Assembly (NCBI RefSeq): GCF_033096445.1
Contig: NZ_AP028155.1
Location: 1,803,880 to 1,867,879, forward strand
DNA length: 64,000 nt
From: Butyricimonas faecihominis
GTDB taxonomy: Bacteria; Bacteroidota; Bacteroidia; Bacteroidales; Marinifilaceae
Direction: 5' to 3'
Shown piece after piece: positions 24,223 through 32,151 of the stretch (its first letter is position 1; every line of letters starts with the position of its first letter). A model generated the notes under the pieces. It ran no database searches, was not told the DNA's origin, and saw only the letters and a list, made by a program, of their open reading frames with translations. Position numbers and translations under genes: made by a program.

Positions 24223-24303
24223 CAACTTTTTCGGAATCAATTCCAAAAATTCTTCAACTTTTTCGGAATCAATTCCAAAAATTCTTCAACTTTTTCGGAA
24301 TCA
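24223..24303 (-). repeat. 32-bp tandem repeat array upstream of the DUF4143 ATPase
   Basis: About 2.5 near-identical 32-bp units; on the plus strand caactttttcggaatcaa starts at 24223, 24255 and 24287. Each unit includes the palindrome GGAATTGATTCC and the core CCGAAAAAGTTG (minus strand). The array ends 28 bp before the ATG. It resembles the 33-bp-phased GGAAAAGTGTA array ahead of the other DUF4143 locus at 401-520. Confidence 0.75.
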
Positions 24304-24334
24304 CCTCGAATTTCATCGTATTTATAAACAAAAA

Positions 24335-24355
24335 AGCCCCGGAATTTCCGAGGCT
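24335..24355 (-). terminator. Terminator at the end of the polysaccharide operon
   Basis: Minus-strand hairpin AGCCTCGG / CCGGGGCT (one wobble pair) followed by T6, 25 bp after the stop of the WecA-like gene. Confidence 0.7.
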
Positions 24356-24379
24356 CAATTCTTTATACAAAATTTCAAA

Positions 24380-25336
24380 TCACTTCACGACCAAGTGTAA
24401 CTTGAAATACTTTCTCATAAACAACACGTACCCTATCCCCAATACGGCAACACTTCCTCCCAAACAGGCATAATGTATCCCCGGCATTGCCAGATAAACC
24501 GCTACTATCACGGCTTGCACCCCCATATACACCAAAGAAACCACCACGTGAGGAATCTTCAACTCGTTCGCCATCAACTGGTACATATGCTTCCGATGCG
24601 GTAACTCGATATTCTCGTGTAACATCAACCGATGTATGATTGTCAGTACACTATCCACCCCGTAAACCGCCAAAAATATAATATAACTCCAATCTCCCGT
24701 TTCCAAAATCAACCGCCCCAATAAAAACAAAATCACGAAAGCAATGCTCACCGCTCCCACATCCCCGGCAAAGCACTTCGCTTTCCGCCTGAAATTAAAC
24801 CCATCAAACACCAACACCGCCACCATCATCGTGTAAATCATCTTCTCGTCAACAAAAGGAACACCCCATCCATTCACGTACGCCAATCCTCCCAACACCA
24901 CCAAACTATATCCCCCCGTGATCCCGTTAATTCCATCCATGAAATTATAAGCATTAATGATCCCCGTGCAGACGACCAAAGCCACCACCACGTACCACCA
25001 AGGCAATGACACCATTCCCCACTGGTAAAACATCAATAGCATCGCCACAAAATGCACTACCAGCCTCACCCGCTGCGTCACGGACCGCACATCATCTACA
25101 AAACTCACCCCGGCTATCAATGTCAACCCCAACATAAACCACGGAAAACTAAACTCACTAGCAATAAAATAAACCAACACCCCCATGTAAAACACAATCC
25201 CCCCTCCCCGCAACGTAATCCTCGTGTGAGAACTTCTCTCGTTCGGTTTATCAATAATATTAAAATAGTCCGCCACCCGGAAATAGAGCAACTCTACCCC
25301 CAGTAGCACCACAAAAACCACCCAATAATACAACAT
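24380..25336 (-). CDS. Undecaprenyl-phosphate HexNAc-1-P transferase (WbpL/WecA/MraY family)
   Basis: This 318-residue polytopic protein has about ten transmembrane helices. Family signatures are VSFVDDVRSVTQRVRL (DDxxxxR), NAYNFMDGINGITGG (substrate-binding cytosolic loop), CFAGDVGAVS and the HRLMLHENIELPHRKHM histidine loop. It transfers a HexNAc-1-phosphate from UDP-sugar to undecaprenyl phosphate, which starts repeat-unit synthesis. It is the last gene of the capsule operon, behind the WbpV-like SDR. That pairing is the same as WbpV-WbpL in Pseudomonas O-antigen loci and suggests QuiNAc or FucNAc as first sugar. Substrate choice is inferred. Confidence 0.87.
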   Translation of the reverse strand: MLYYWVVFVVLLGVELLYFRVADYFNIIDKPNERSSHTRITLRGGGIVFYMGVLVYFIASEFSFPWFMLGLTLIAGVSFVDDVRSVTQRVRLVVHFVAMLLMFYQWGMVSLPWWYVVVALVVCTGIINAYNFMDGINGITGGYSLVVLGGLAYVNGWGVPFVDEKMIYTMMVAVLVFDGFNFRRKAKCFAGDVGAVSIAFVILFLLGRLILETGDWSYIIFLAVYGVDSVLTIIHRLMLHENIELPHRKHMYQLMANELKIPHVVVSLVYMGVQAVIVAVYLAMPGIHYACLGGSVAVLGIGYVLFMRKYFKLHLVVK

Positions 25337-25338
25337 GG

Positions 25339-25371
25339 AAACTAAAAGTTAAAAACTAAAAGATAAAAGTA
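25339..25371. repeat. Heptameric A/T-rich repeat tract
   Basis: Units GAAACTA, AAAGTTA, AAAACTA and AAAGATA lie just upstream of the WecA-like gene. A second short run (AATTTAAAATCTAAAATTTA) ends at the stop of the SDR gene near 25440. Confidence 0.5.
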
Positions 25372-25434
25372 TCTCGAGATTGAACGATCCTGCAATTCAA
25401 CAATCAGCTAATCGAAAATCACCCAATTTAAAAT

Positions 25435-26394
25435 CTAAAATTTACAATTCGTAAACGACCTTATCGTCTTCCTCAACCCCTCCACGGCTGTCACCGGCAT
25501 CCGCTCAATACCCAATGCCCGCTTGATCTTCTCATTCGAGACAACATAATTCTCCGTCAATTTCTTCAACCGCTCCAAATTCAATGGCAAACGTAACAAA
25601 GTCCCCAACCCGGCACACTCCTTCATCAACCCCTTATTCATCCGCCAAATATGCGCCTTCTTCCCCATCACCTCACACATCTCCCGGATCAACTCGTTCG
25701 TCGACAACGCCTCATCATCCGCCATGTGATAAATCCCTGACGGTACCTCTTTTTCAATCAACCCATTCACCACGTAACAAAGATTATCCACTGAAGTAAA
25801 CGACCTCCTATTCTCAAAATCTCCCAACGGCCACGGTAACCCTTTCTTCACCACACTATACAGCAAATTCAAGTTTCCCTTATTCCCCGGCCCATGAATC
25901 ATGCAAGGCCGCAAAATATACACCTGCTTCTCCTGCAGTTTCAATTCTCCATTCTCAACTTTCAACTGTTCAAGGATGTAATTCTCCGCCGCAATCTTAC
26001 TCTCCCCGTAAGGCCCCTTCGGTGTCGGGATTACCTCCTCCGTCAACTTATCCCCCACCACAAAATCCGCTGCCGCCTTCACCGAACTAAAGAAAATAAA
26101 CTTCTTCGCCGAAGACTTCATGAAAAAATCAAATACCTTCTGTGTCAATCCCGTATTTATCGTAAAATACGTCTCCGCCAACGCCTCATTTTTCGTATCA
26201 TGCGCCTTCCCCGCCAAATGAACAATCGCATCTATTCCCTCTATCCCCTCCAATTCTTCCCACGAATACGTCCTCATTACCCCCTCTTTTTCCGGGGCAA
26301 CAATATCCAAACCATAAAGAACATGCCGCTCTTTTAAGGACAACACAAGATTAGAACCCACGAAACCGTGGATTCCTGTAATAAGAATATTCAT
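25435..26394 (-). CDS. NAD-dependent epimerase/dehydratase (extended SDR, WbpV-like)
   Basis: This 319-residue Rossmann protein has the nucleotide motif GIHGFVGSNL at its N-terminus, SSVKAAAD and the catalytic YGESKIAAE (Tyr-x3-Lys, about 129-133). RPCMIHGPGNKGNL follows in the sugar-binding half. By context it should be a 4-ketoreductase or 4-epimerase acting on a UDP-HexNAc derivative before the transferase at 24380. Residues about 143-152 (LKVENGELKL) are encoded by four heptameric repeat units (25940-25967) and appear inserted between two conserved segments. A UDP-GlcNAc 4-epimerase is the main alternative. Confidence 0.78.
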   Translation of the reverse strand: MNILITGIHGFVGSNLVLSLKERHVLYGLDIVAPEKEGVMRTYSWEELEGIEGIDAIVHLAGKAHDTKNEALAETYFTINTGLTQKVFDFFMKSSAKKFIFFSSVKAAADFVVGDKLTEEVIPTPKGPYGESKIAAENYILEQLKVENGELKLQEKQVYILRPCMIHGPGNKGNLNLLYSVVKKGLPWPLGDFENRRSFTSVDNLCYVVNGLIEKEVPSGIYHMADDEALSTNELIREMCEVMGKKAHIWRMNKGLMKECAGLGTLLRLPLNLERLKKLTENYVVSNEKIKRALGIERMPVTAVEGLRKTIRSFTNCKF

Positions 26395-26412
26395 AAATAT
26401 ACACCAATAAAA

Positions 26413-27579
26413 CTAACGACACTCAAGAATAGAACGTGCCATCTCTTTCATTATATTTTTTCGGGCAAACTTGTTAACAAAATCACCCTGTTCTTGATTC
26501 CCTCTGTCAAATTTCAATATTTGTTCCACCATACTCTCAATATCAGTTGGTGCAAACAATATATAATTACTCAAATTCTCTCGAATAAACTGACTAGCAT
26601 ACCCACCAACACCCGCTATAATAGGCTTGTCAAATGCTGCATATTCAAACAATTTTGACGGAAGTACTTTTTTAAATGCCTCCAAATCATTCAAATGTAA
26701 AAACAGAAAATCAGAATCATTATAATATCCTATCAATTTTTCTCTTGACACCGGATCTAACAACTCCACATTATGAACTCCCAATTCTTTTATTCTATCT
26801 TTCAACAATGTCTTAATTCCACCATCCCCGATAATCCTGAAAAAATAGCGATCTCCTAATTTTTTAGCTGCCATTGGGATTACCTTTTCTAATCCTTGTC
26901 CACTCCCGATATTTCCGGCATAAGTAATAACTTTCACTTCAGCAGCTTGCCGCTTAGACTTCGGGACATCAAGAAAAATATCATCTATTCCATTCGTAAA
27001 ATACGAATAAACAGGCTTACTATATTTTTCGAAATACGTTTTAAATCCTTCCGAAACTAAATTAATATGCTTTGCCCCCGAAAATGTATACCGTTCAATC
27101 CATTCAAAACAAATCCCGGCCGGAATCCGGATCATCTTCCTCCCCTTGAATATATCCTTGATCGTATCAACGAAAATATCTCGTATATCCAAATACAAAG
27201 GGATACCCTGTTTTCCCGCAATTCTTCTACCTAAAAAAGCAGTAAACAATCTTGAAGAAGAAGCATACACCAAATCATAACGCTCTTTTCCCGCCAATCG
27301 CAACGCTTCTTTATAAAACACCCGAAAAGAACGAGCTTGATCAACAAAGCCACTCTTATGTTCTGGGATATAAATCCGATCTATCCTATAATTATCATCA
27401 ATTTCCCTCGCTTGCCCCTCGACATGAAAAGACTGATAACGATTTGGCTGTGTCGTAATCACATGAATCCAATCTTTCTCATTCATCTGGCGTAATAACT
27501 CTCGAAATAACGGTGTATTACGAAATGATCCGGCACAAAGATCCGGTTCAAAATAAAAAGTTAAGAATAAAATTTTCAT
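26413..27579 (-). CDS. Glycosyltransferase family 4
   Basis: This 388-residue GT-B protein begins MKILFLTFYFEPDLCAGSFR, the usual WbuB-like opening. The nucleotide-sugar half has YAGNIGSGQGLEKVIP (about 224-239) and a donor-binding stretch around LPSKLFEYAAFDKPIIAGV, the place of the family's Ex7E motif. It adds one sugar of the repeat unit at the cytoplasmic face. The start overlaps the stop of the heparinase-like gene as ATGA. Confidence 0.85.
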   Translation of the reverse strand: MKILFLTFYFEPDLCAGSFRNTPLFRELLRQMNEKDWIHVITTQPNRYQSFHVEGQAREIDDNYRIDRIYIPEHKSGFVDQARSFRVFYKEALRLAGKERYDLVYASSSRLFTAFLGRRIAGKQGIPLYLDIRDIFVDTIKDIFKGRKMIRIPAGICFEWIERYTFSGAKHINLVSEGFKTYFEKYSKPVYSYFTNGIDDIFLDVPKSKRQAAEVKVITYAGNIGSGQGLEKVIPMAAKKLGDRYFFRIIGDGGIKTLLKDRIKELGVHNVELLDPVSREKLIGYYNDSDFLFLHLNDLEAFKKVLPSKLFEYAAFDKPIIAGVGGYASQFIRENLSNYILFAPTDIESMVEQILKFDRGNQEQGDFVNKFARKNIMKEMARSILECR

Positions 27580-29138
27580 TGTATAATAGTCTCTAGCCTC
27601 CTGTCAAAAGAAATACGGAAGCTTCGTCGTTCTTCTCTTTTATTAAATTCCGGAGCGTACATAGACGTGAATGGTTCAATCTCACGTGCTCCTTTGAGCT
27701 CTATACAATAATCCGGTCCCATGAGCCTGTCTCCATCTAAAACAATATCCTCTTTCGGCATAAAATGTAAATAAGCCACCCCCTCACAATCAATTTCATC
27801 AACAATCCGGAGATGTTCTTTCATCTTTTCCACTTTGCGGGTATGTAAACATCCCAAACGTTTATAGCCATCATGCACGGCAATAACACGTTCTTCTTCA
27901 TCACAAAGGACTTTAACCCTTGCCCGTCGAGCCACACGATGTCCCGCCCAAACCTGACTGGAATTTTGTCCGGATATAACCACCGTATTATGAGCCGCTG
28001 TACTTCTTTCATAAAAACGAGAATTATTTACCTCGTACGTGGAAGTTCCGGTATCGACAATGACAGGCCGTCCATTGATATATAACTCAAAACTAAATGT
28101 ATCCGCATGTGCATGCCCTGGTTGATAATCCGGTCCAACTTCCCCTACATCAATAAACAACTCGAACTTTCCCCATCGAACCTTCCGATACCCGGACTCT
28201 TTCAACCTCACTTTTTTACCACAAAATATCCCTAATCGTTGGCTATATTCAATTAATTCCTTGGCAGTCGGAGCTATTCCCACAGCTGCATCATTCAGTA
28301 GTGGAATCCTCCCATTACTATAAACAACTTCTTCCAACCACCCCAACATAACCTCTGCTCTTTCTTTCAGAATATCTTCCAACTCCCTTCCGAACAAAGC
28401 ATTATTACGCACTAAATTATAGCAATCTAACACCCGATATAACATGATACAATGATACATTGGACTCCTCTCAAAATGCCCTCCATCACCCAACACCTGT
28501 TCCTGCAATTCCGGTATCAGTATCGCTTTTGCCTTTTTATAGAAAACCGGATCATTAAAATAATAAGCCCCGAATAATAATGCAAAACCATTTTCCAACA
28601 AATGGTTTCCTAACAAATGATATTCAAGTTTATGGATTAACAATTTCAATTGAGCATATAAAACAGCATCAATGTCGACATCATTTATACCATTACACGA
28701 CAAAAAACGAATCCAATTTATAGACCTTAATGACAAAGGGTAAGGCTCCATCCCCATCCTGGCTTTCGGAAGATGTTGAATGAAATCTTGAATCAATTTT
28801 TCCCCTTCCCTCACGTCTATACCTTTTTGATTCAAAAACTCAAAATAGTTCAAATTATATCCCCACAATCTTCCCAACTCAACAAATTCCCAATCAACTT
28901 GCTCACCAAAAGATTTCTGCAAATTTAAAAATTGAAAAGTATTGTCACCTAAATACGTGATTTCATTCGGGATCGACGGTACAAAATTCAATATTTGCCT
29001 ATCAGGAGTCGTATCTAATGATTGCAAATTTTGTGGAAAGAATCGTTGCCACCACAACTTAGCACGATAACGCCACTGAATCGGTTTTAAGTACTTAACC
29101 GTATTCCATATTATATCAATCTTACTAAAAGTTGACAT
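27576..29138 (-). CDS. Heparinase II/III-like polysaccharide lyase-fold protein
   Basis: This 520-residue protein has an N-terminal alpha/alpha-toroid (about 60-290, with LLGNHLLENGFALLFGAYYF) and a C-terminal beta-sandwich with PGHAHADTFSFEL (about 346-358) and ERSTAAHNTVVI, the heparinase II/III signature. No signal peptide is visible, which is usual for members encoded inside capsule loci. There they are thought to trim or process the polymer, but their function is not well established. It overlaps the next glycosyltransferase. A fragment of a bi-domain oxidoreductase, a usual neighbour of this family, lies directly upstream. Confidence 0.82.
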   Translation of the reverse strand: MSTFSKIDIIWNTVKYLKPIQWRYRAKLWWQRFFPQNLQSLDTTPDRQILNFVPSIPNEITYLGDNTFQFLNLQKSFGEQVDWEFVELGRLWGYNLNYFEFLNQKGIDVREGEKLIQDFIQHLPKARMGMEPYPLSLRSINWIRFLSCNGINDVDIDAVLYAQLKLLIHKLEYHLLGNHLLENGFALLFGAYYFNDPVFYKKAKAILIPELQEQVLGDGGHFERSPMYHCIMLYRVLDCYNLVRNNALFGRELEDILKERAEVMLGWLEEVVYSNGRIPLLNDAAVGIAPTAKELIEYSQRLGIFCGKKVRLKESGYRKVRWGKFELFIDVGEVGPDYQPGHAHADTFSFELYINGRPVIVDTGTSTYEVNNSRFYERSTAAHNTVVISGQNSSQVWAGHRVARRARVKVLCDEEERVIAVHDGYKRLGCLHTRKVEKMKEHLRIVDEIDCEGVAYLHFMPKEDIVLDGDRLMGPDYCIELKGAREIEPFTSMYAPEFNKREERRSFRISFDRRLETIIQ

Positions 29139-29164
29139 TTACTTCAAAGAACAATCCGACAAAA

Positions 29165-29290
29165 TTATCTAATCTCACCCCAAGCCTTCTTCTTTAAACT
29201 TTCGATACAAACAAAAGAAGCACGAGTCGTATTTACAATACTTTCAAATGGAATTAACGCCTCTCCTCCCTTCTGCACCACCCATTCAAA
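29165..29290 (-). pseudogene. 3' remnant of a bi-domain (alcohol-dehydrogenase/Gfo-Idh-MocA) oxidoreductase
   Basis: Starting immediately after the TAG of the acetyltransferase gene, the minus strand stays open for 41 codons to a TAA at 29165-29167. It reads EWVVQKGGEALIPFESIV and TTRASFVCIESLKKKAWGEI. This matches my knowledge of the extreme C-terminus of bi-domain oxidoreductases (GGxxPIPFEEIVxTTRATF), which are commonly encoded next to heparinase-like genes. There is no start codon and the rest of the gene is absent, so this looks like a recombination scar at a module boundary. Identification rests on a short segment. Confidence 0.6.
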
Positions 29291-29776
29291 CTAACCCTCC
29301 ACATTCTTGCAATTATCTATCTCATAATATTTTTTTACACGATTCGTTTTTATAATCCGCATAGGATTGCCCACCACTGTACAATTATCAGGAATTGATT
29401 TATTTACAACAGAATTTGCTCCCACAATGACATTATTACCAATTGTAATATCCCCAAAGATAACACTTCCTGTACCAATATAAACATCATCACCTATTAC
29501 AGGAACATTTTTATCACCAAAATTCCGACCTATGGTTACATTTTGAGCGATAGTACAGTTATTACCTACAACTGTATTACTATGAATTACAACACCTAAT
29601 CCCCAATAACCTAACTTAAAATTTTTACCTATATTACAACTTCCAGGTATCCAAACCGAAAAAAGTAAACGGTTTAACCAAGATAGCATCCTAGCAATTC
29701 TCTTCATTTTATGAATATGAAGGAAATGAACAAATCTATAATTTAATACAGGCAGATTATTTTGCATATAATACAT
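29291..29776 (-). CDS. Serine-acetyltransferase-like hexapeptide acyltransferase
   Basis: This 161-residue left-handed beta-helix protein has repeated hexapeptides (VVGNNCTIAQNVTIGRN, VYIGTGSVIFGDITIGNNVI) and the conserved NSVVNKSIPDNCTVVGNPMR coil terminus. It resembles the CysE-like acetyltransferases found in capsule clusters, which O- or N-acetylate sugars using acetyl-CoA. The start overlaps the 3' end of the upstream glycosyltransferase by 20 nt; an ATG three codons later, with an 11-nt overlap, is equally possible. The stop directly abuts the oxidoreductase fragment. Confidence 0.82.
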   Translation of the reverse strand: MYYMQNNLPVLNYRFVHFLHIHKMKRIARMLSWLNRLLFSVWIPGSCNIGKNFKLGYWGLGVVIHSNTVVGNNCTIAQNVTIGRNFGDKNVPVIGDDVYIGTGSVIFGDITIGNNVIVGANSVVNKSIPDNCTVVGNPMRIIKTNRVKKYYEIDNCKNVEG

Positions 29777-30878
29777 TTTTTAGATCAGCATTATACCTCT
29801 CATTGCTTATCTCATATTTTTTTGATTGACACGCAATTGATAATGAAGCATAAAATTCTGGATCATTTATCATTTTCTTTAATCCGTAGACCAAATCATT
29901 CGTATCATTATGATTAACCGATATCCCAACTCCCCAATTTTCTACGACTTGAGACAAATAAGTATTTTTAGCTACAATAATTGGTAAATTACAATAAACC
30001 GCTTCATACAACTTATTTGGCAAAGCTATTCTCACATTTGGATTATCTGCATCATATACCGCATATACACAATCCACCATACCATACAATTTTGCAATAT
30101 CAGTGTTGTAAATATACCTACCAGTAAATGTAACGTACCGTTTGTCTTTACAATAATCAGTTATCTGCTCGTAATCATAATTGGTTCCACCCGCTCCTGC
30201 AAACAAAACATTGCATCCAACTATTTCTGCAGCATCCACTAACATTTTCATCTGTTTCAAATATCTAATTCCACCGATAAAACCAACAGTAAACATTCCA
30301 TTTTTTTTCTTAAAATAATTTTTTAACGGCTCTTCATCAGGAATATTAGGCATTAATATCACATTATCTTTAGAAATCAAACGATTGTAATGAATATCAT
30401 AAAATTTTTCAGATGTGATTACCAACTTATCCACATACCTAAAAAGATTTATTTCTTTATTTTTTATGAAACGTGTCAATATACGAGCAGTTATTGAACA
30501 TGGTGTTTCAATGAAACTCTCCCTTAAATCAGCTACTTCATATATAATCTTGCACAATGCCCTTCGTGTGTATCGGACAGCAATTGAAAGAGAATCGAGT
30601 CCTTCTGTATAAATAATATCTGGTCTATATTTCTTTAAAAGTCGATTAGCCACATTTCCATATTTCGAAGAAGCAAGAATTCTTTTAAAGATTTGTCTCG
30701 CAGATGGGAGATCCACATGAATAATCTCATGAATGATATCTTGATAATATGGTTCCCAAATATCTTGTGAAGCCCGTCGGACACAAATAACTATAACTTT
30801 ATTAGAACGTTTTGCAATTTCAATACGTTTGTTTATACGCGGGTCTGGTATATGTGTTAGTAAAAATACAATTGTCAT
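29757..30878 (-). CDS. Glycosyltransferase, GT-B fold (family 4-like)
   Basis: This 373-residue protein begins MTIVFLLTHIPDPRINKR. The C-terminal half holds FTVGFIGGIRYLKQMKMLVD (about 198-217), VLFAGAGGTN, and ALPNKLYEAVYCNLPIIVA, the donor-binding EAV-like segment. It probably adds a sugar to the lipid-linked repeat unit. It is strongly A/T-rich like its neighbours and separated from the upstream gene by 13 bp. Confidence 0.78.
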   Translation of the reverse strand: MTIVFLLTHIPDPRINKRIEIAKRSNKVIVICVRRASQDIWEPYYQDIIHEIIHVDLPSARQIFKRILASSKYGNVANRLLKKYRPDIIYTEGLDSLSIAVRYTRRALCKIIYEVADLRESFIETPCSITARILTRFIKNKEINLFRYVDKLVITSEKFYDIHYNRLISKDNVILMPNIPDEEPLKNYFKKKNGMFTVGFIGGIRYLKQMKMLVDAAEIVGCNVLFAGAGGTNYDYEQITDYCKDKRYVTFTGRYIYNTDIAKLYGMVDCVYAVYDADNPNVRIALPNKLYEAVYCNLPIIVAKNTYLSQVVENWGVGISVNHNDTNDLVYGLKKMINDPEFYASLSIACQSKKYEISNERYNADLKNVLYAK

Positions 30879-30891
30879 CCCAATTAACTAT

Positions 30892-32151
30892 TTATTTATT
30901 TATTTTTATTCTTTTTTTAATATATATCACAATATTATAAGTAAATCTTGTAAATTTTATCCCAAATATAATGATAAAAAAATAAACCATTTTCTCATAC
31001 CTAGTACACCTGATGGAATTTATATTATAATACATAACCGTTTGACATGATTTATTAAGATAATCCAGATGCCCCATAAATATATCGAATATTTTTTCAC
31101 TTGTCCTATACTCGAATACTCCCATCGCTGGGTGTGTTACACAATAATTTTCAAACAATATACTATCAAGTAAATGATACAAATTGTTTTTCCCCTCCTC
31201 GCTACAATTATCATCCAAATACAAATTTTTTGTCGTCGTGTAATTAAAGATACCTATAGCCTCTGCATCCATCGCAGAAGTTGATATTGATGGAATATCG
31301 TACATAGCTGTGATGTATACACTTCCTGCCGTTGCAATATTTACAGATAACTTTTTTATTAACTTTTCTGGTATAGGATACATATACCCAGTATTAACAA
31401 TTGTGAGATTATCTGAATTATACCTTTCTAACACTTTATTATTAACAGTAGGCCCACCTATAAATATCAACAAAAATCGTTTATCTGGATGCATTTTTGT
31501 ATACTCTGGAATCTTTTCAAGTAAAACTTTAAAAAGGATTTTGTCAGTCCTCCCTACCGTTCCAATCACATAATCCACCCCACAACACTGCTCCATTAAT
31601 ACCTCATTACAATCAATATCTTTTATTGGATCATCCGAGGCCGCTAATAAATATTGCCTACTCTTTCCCTTAATGTGTTCAAAATATTTCAACATCATCC
31701 CAACAGAATACTCACTTATTCCCGCCAGCTCATTCCGTATCGATTTAAATTTTACAAAATCATACAAGGAACGTTTCTTTATGCTGAAGTTCTCCTCTAA
31801 AGAATAACACAAATGTTTAGCATTTATTCGTTCCGCTATAAATTCTGCCCACTGTCCCATTGTTATTGTCGATGATTCAATAATTGTATCACAATCCACG
31901 TGTGTCGACTCAATGATAGATGTAATAATTTTCTCCCGTTTTTTTTTACAATACTCACACGGAGAAAAGTATAGTTCTTCATAATAATAATGAGGACACG
32001 AAAAATTCAATATTCTCTCGCCTTTATATGACGTAACAATAACAACTTTAAAACCTTGTTTTTCAAGAAAACAAGCTTTACTATATATATATGTCTGAGC
32101 TCCACCAATATCCATAATTGTTGGAGTAATAAAAACATACTTATTTAACAT
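30892..32151 (-). CDS. Putative glycosyltransferase (GT-B-like)
   Basis: This 419-residue protein opens with YVFITPTIMDIGGAQTYIYS, the usual glycosyltransferase family 4 N-terminus (a GG-x(A/S)-x3-Y phosphate-binding turn). Later come VIGTVGRTDKILFKVLLEKI and RFLLIFIGGP, which match the central strand and turn of the donor domain. The classic Ex7E motif is not clear; AMDAEAIGIFNYTT is in its place. The C-terminus is a hydrophobic, Lys-rich tail (about 390-419) that may bind membrane. It overlaps wzy by a few bases. The specificity is unknown. Confidence 0.62.
   Translation of the reverse strand: MLNKYVFITPTIMDIGGAQTYIYSKACFLEKQGFKVVIVTSYKGERILNFSCPHYYYEELYFSPCEYCKKKREKIITSIIESTHVDCDTIIESSTITMGQWAEFIAERINAKHLCYSLEENFSIKKRSLYDFVKFKSIRNELAGISEYSVGMMLKYFEHIKGKSRQYLLAASDDPIKDIDCNEVLMEQCCGVDYVIGTVGRTDKILFKVLLEKIPEYTKMHPDKRFLLIFIGGPTVNNKVLERYNSDNLTIVNTGYMYPIPEKLIKKLSVNIATAGSVYITAMYDIPSISTSAMDAEAIGIFNYTTTKNLYLDDNCSEEGKNNLYHLLDSILFENYCVTHPAMGVFEYRTSEKIFDIFMGHLDYLNKSCQTVMYYNINSIRCTRYEKMVYFFIIIFGIKFTRFTYNIVIYIKKRIKINK

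Noticed and set aside
24196-24246. Extended TTG start for the DUF4143 ATPase
   Set aside because: The extra 17 residues are encoded by the 32-bp repeat and lie ahead of the conserved family start at the ATG 24193-24195.
24223-24303. CRISPR or transposon end
   Set aside because: There are no unique spacers, no transposase and no paired terminal inverted repeats; it is a plain 32-bp tandem repeat.
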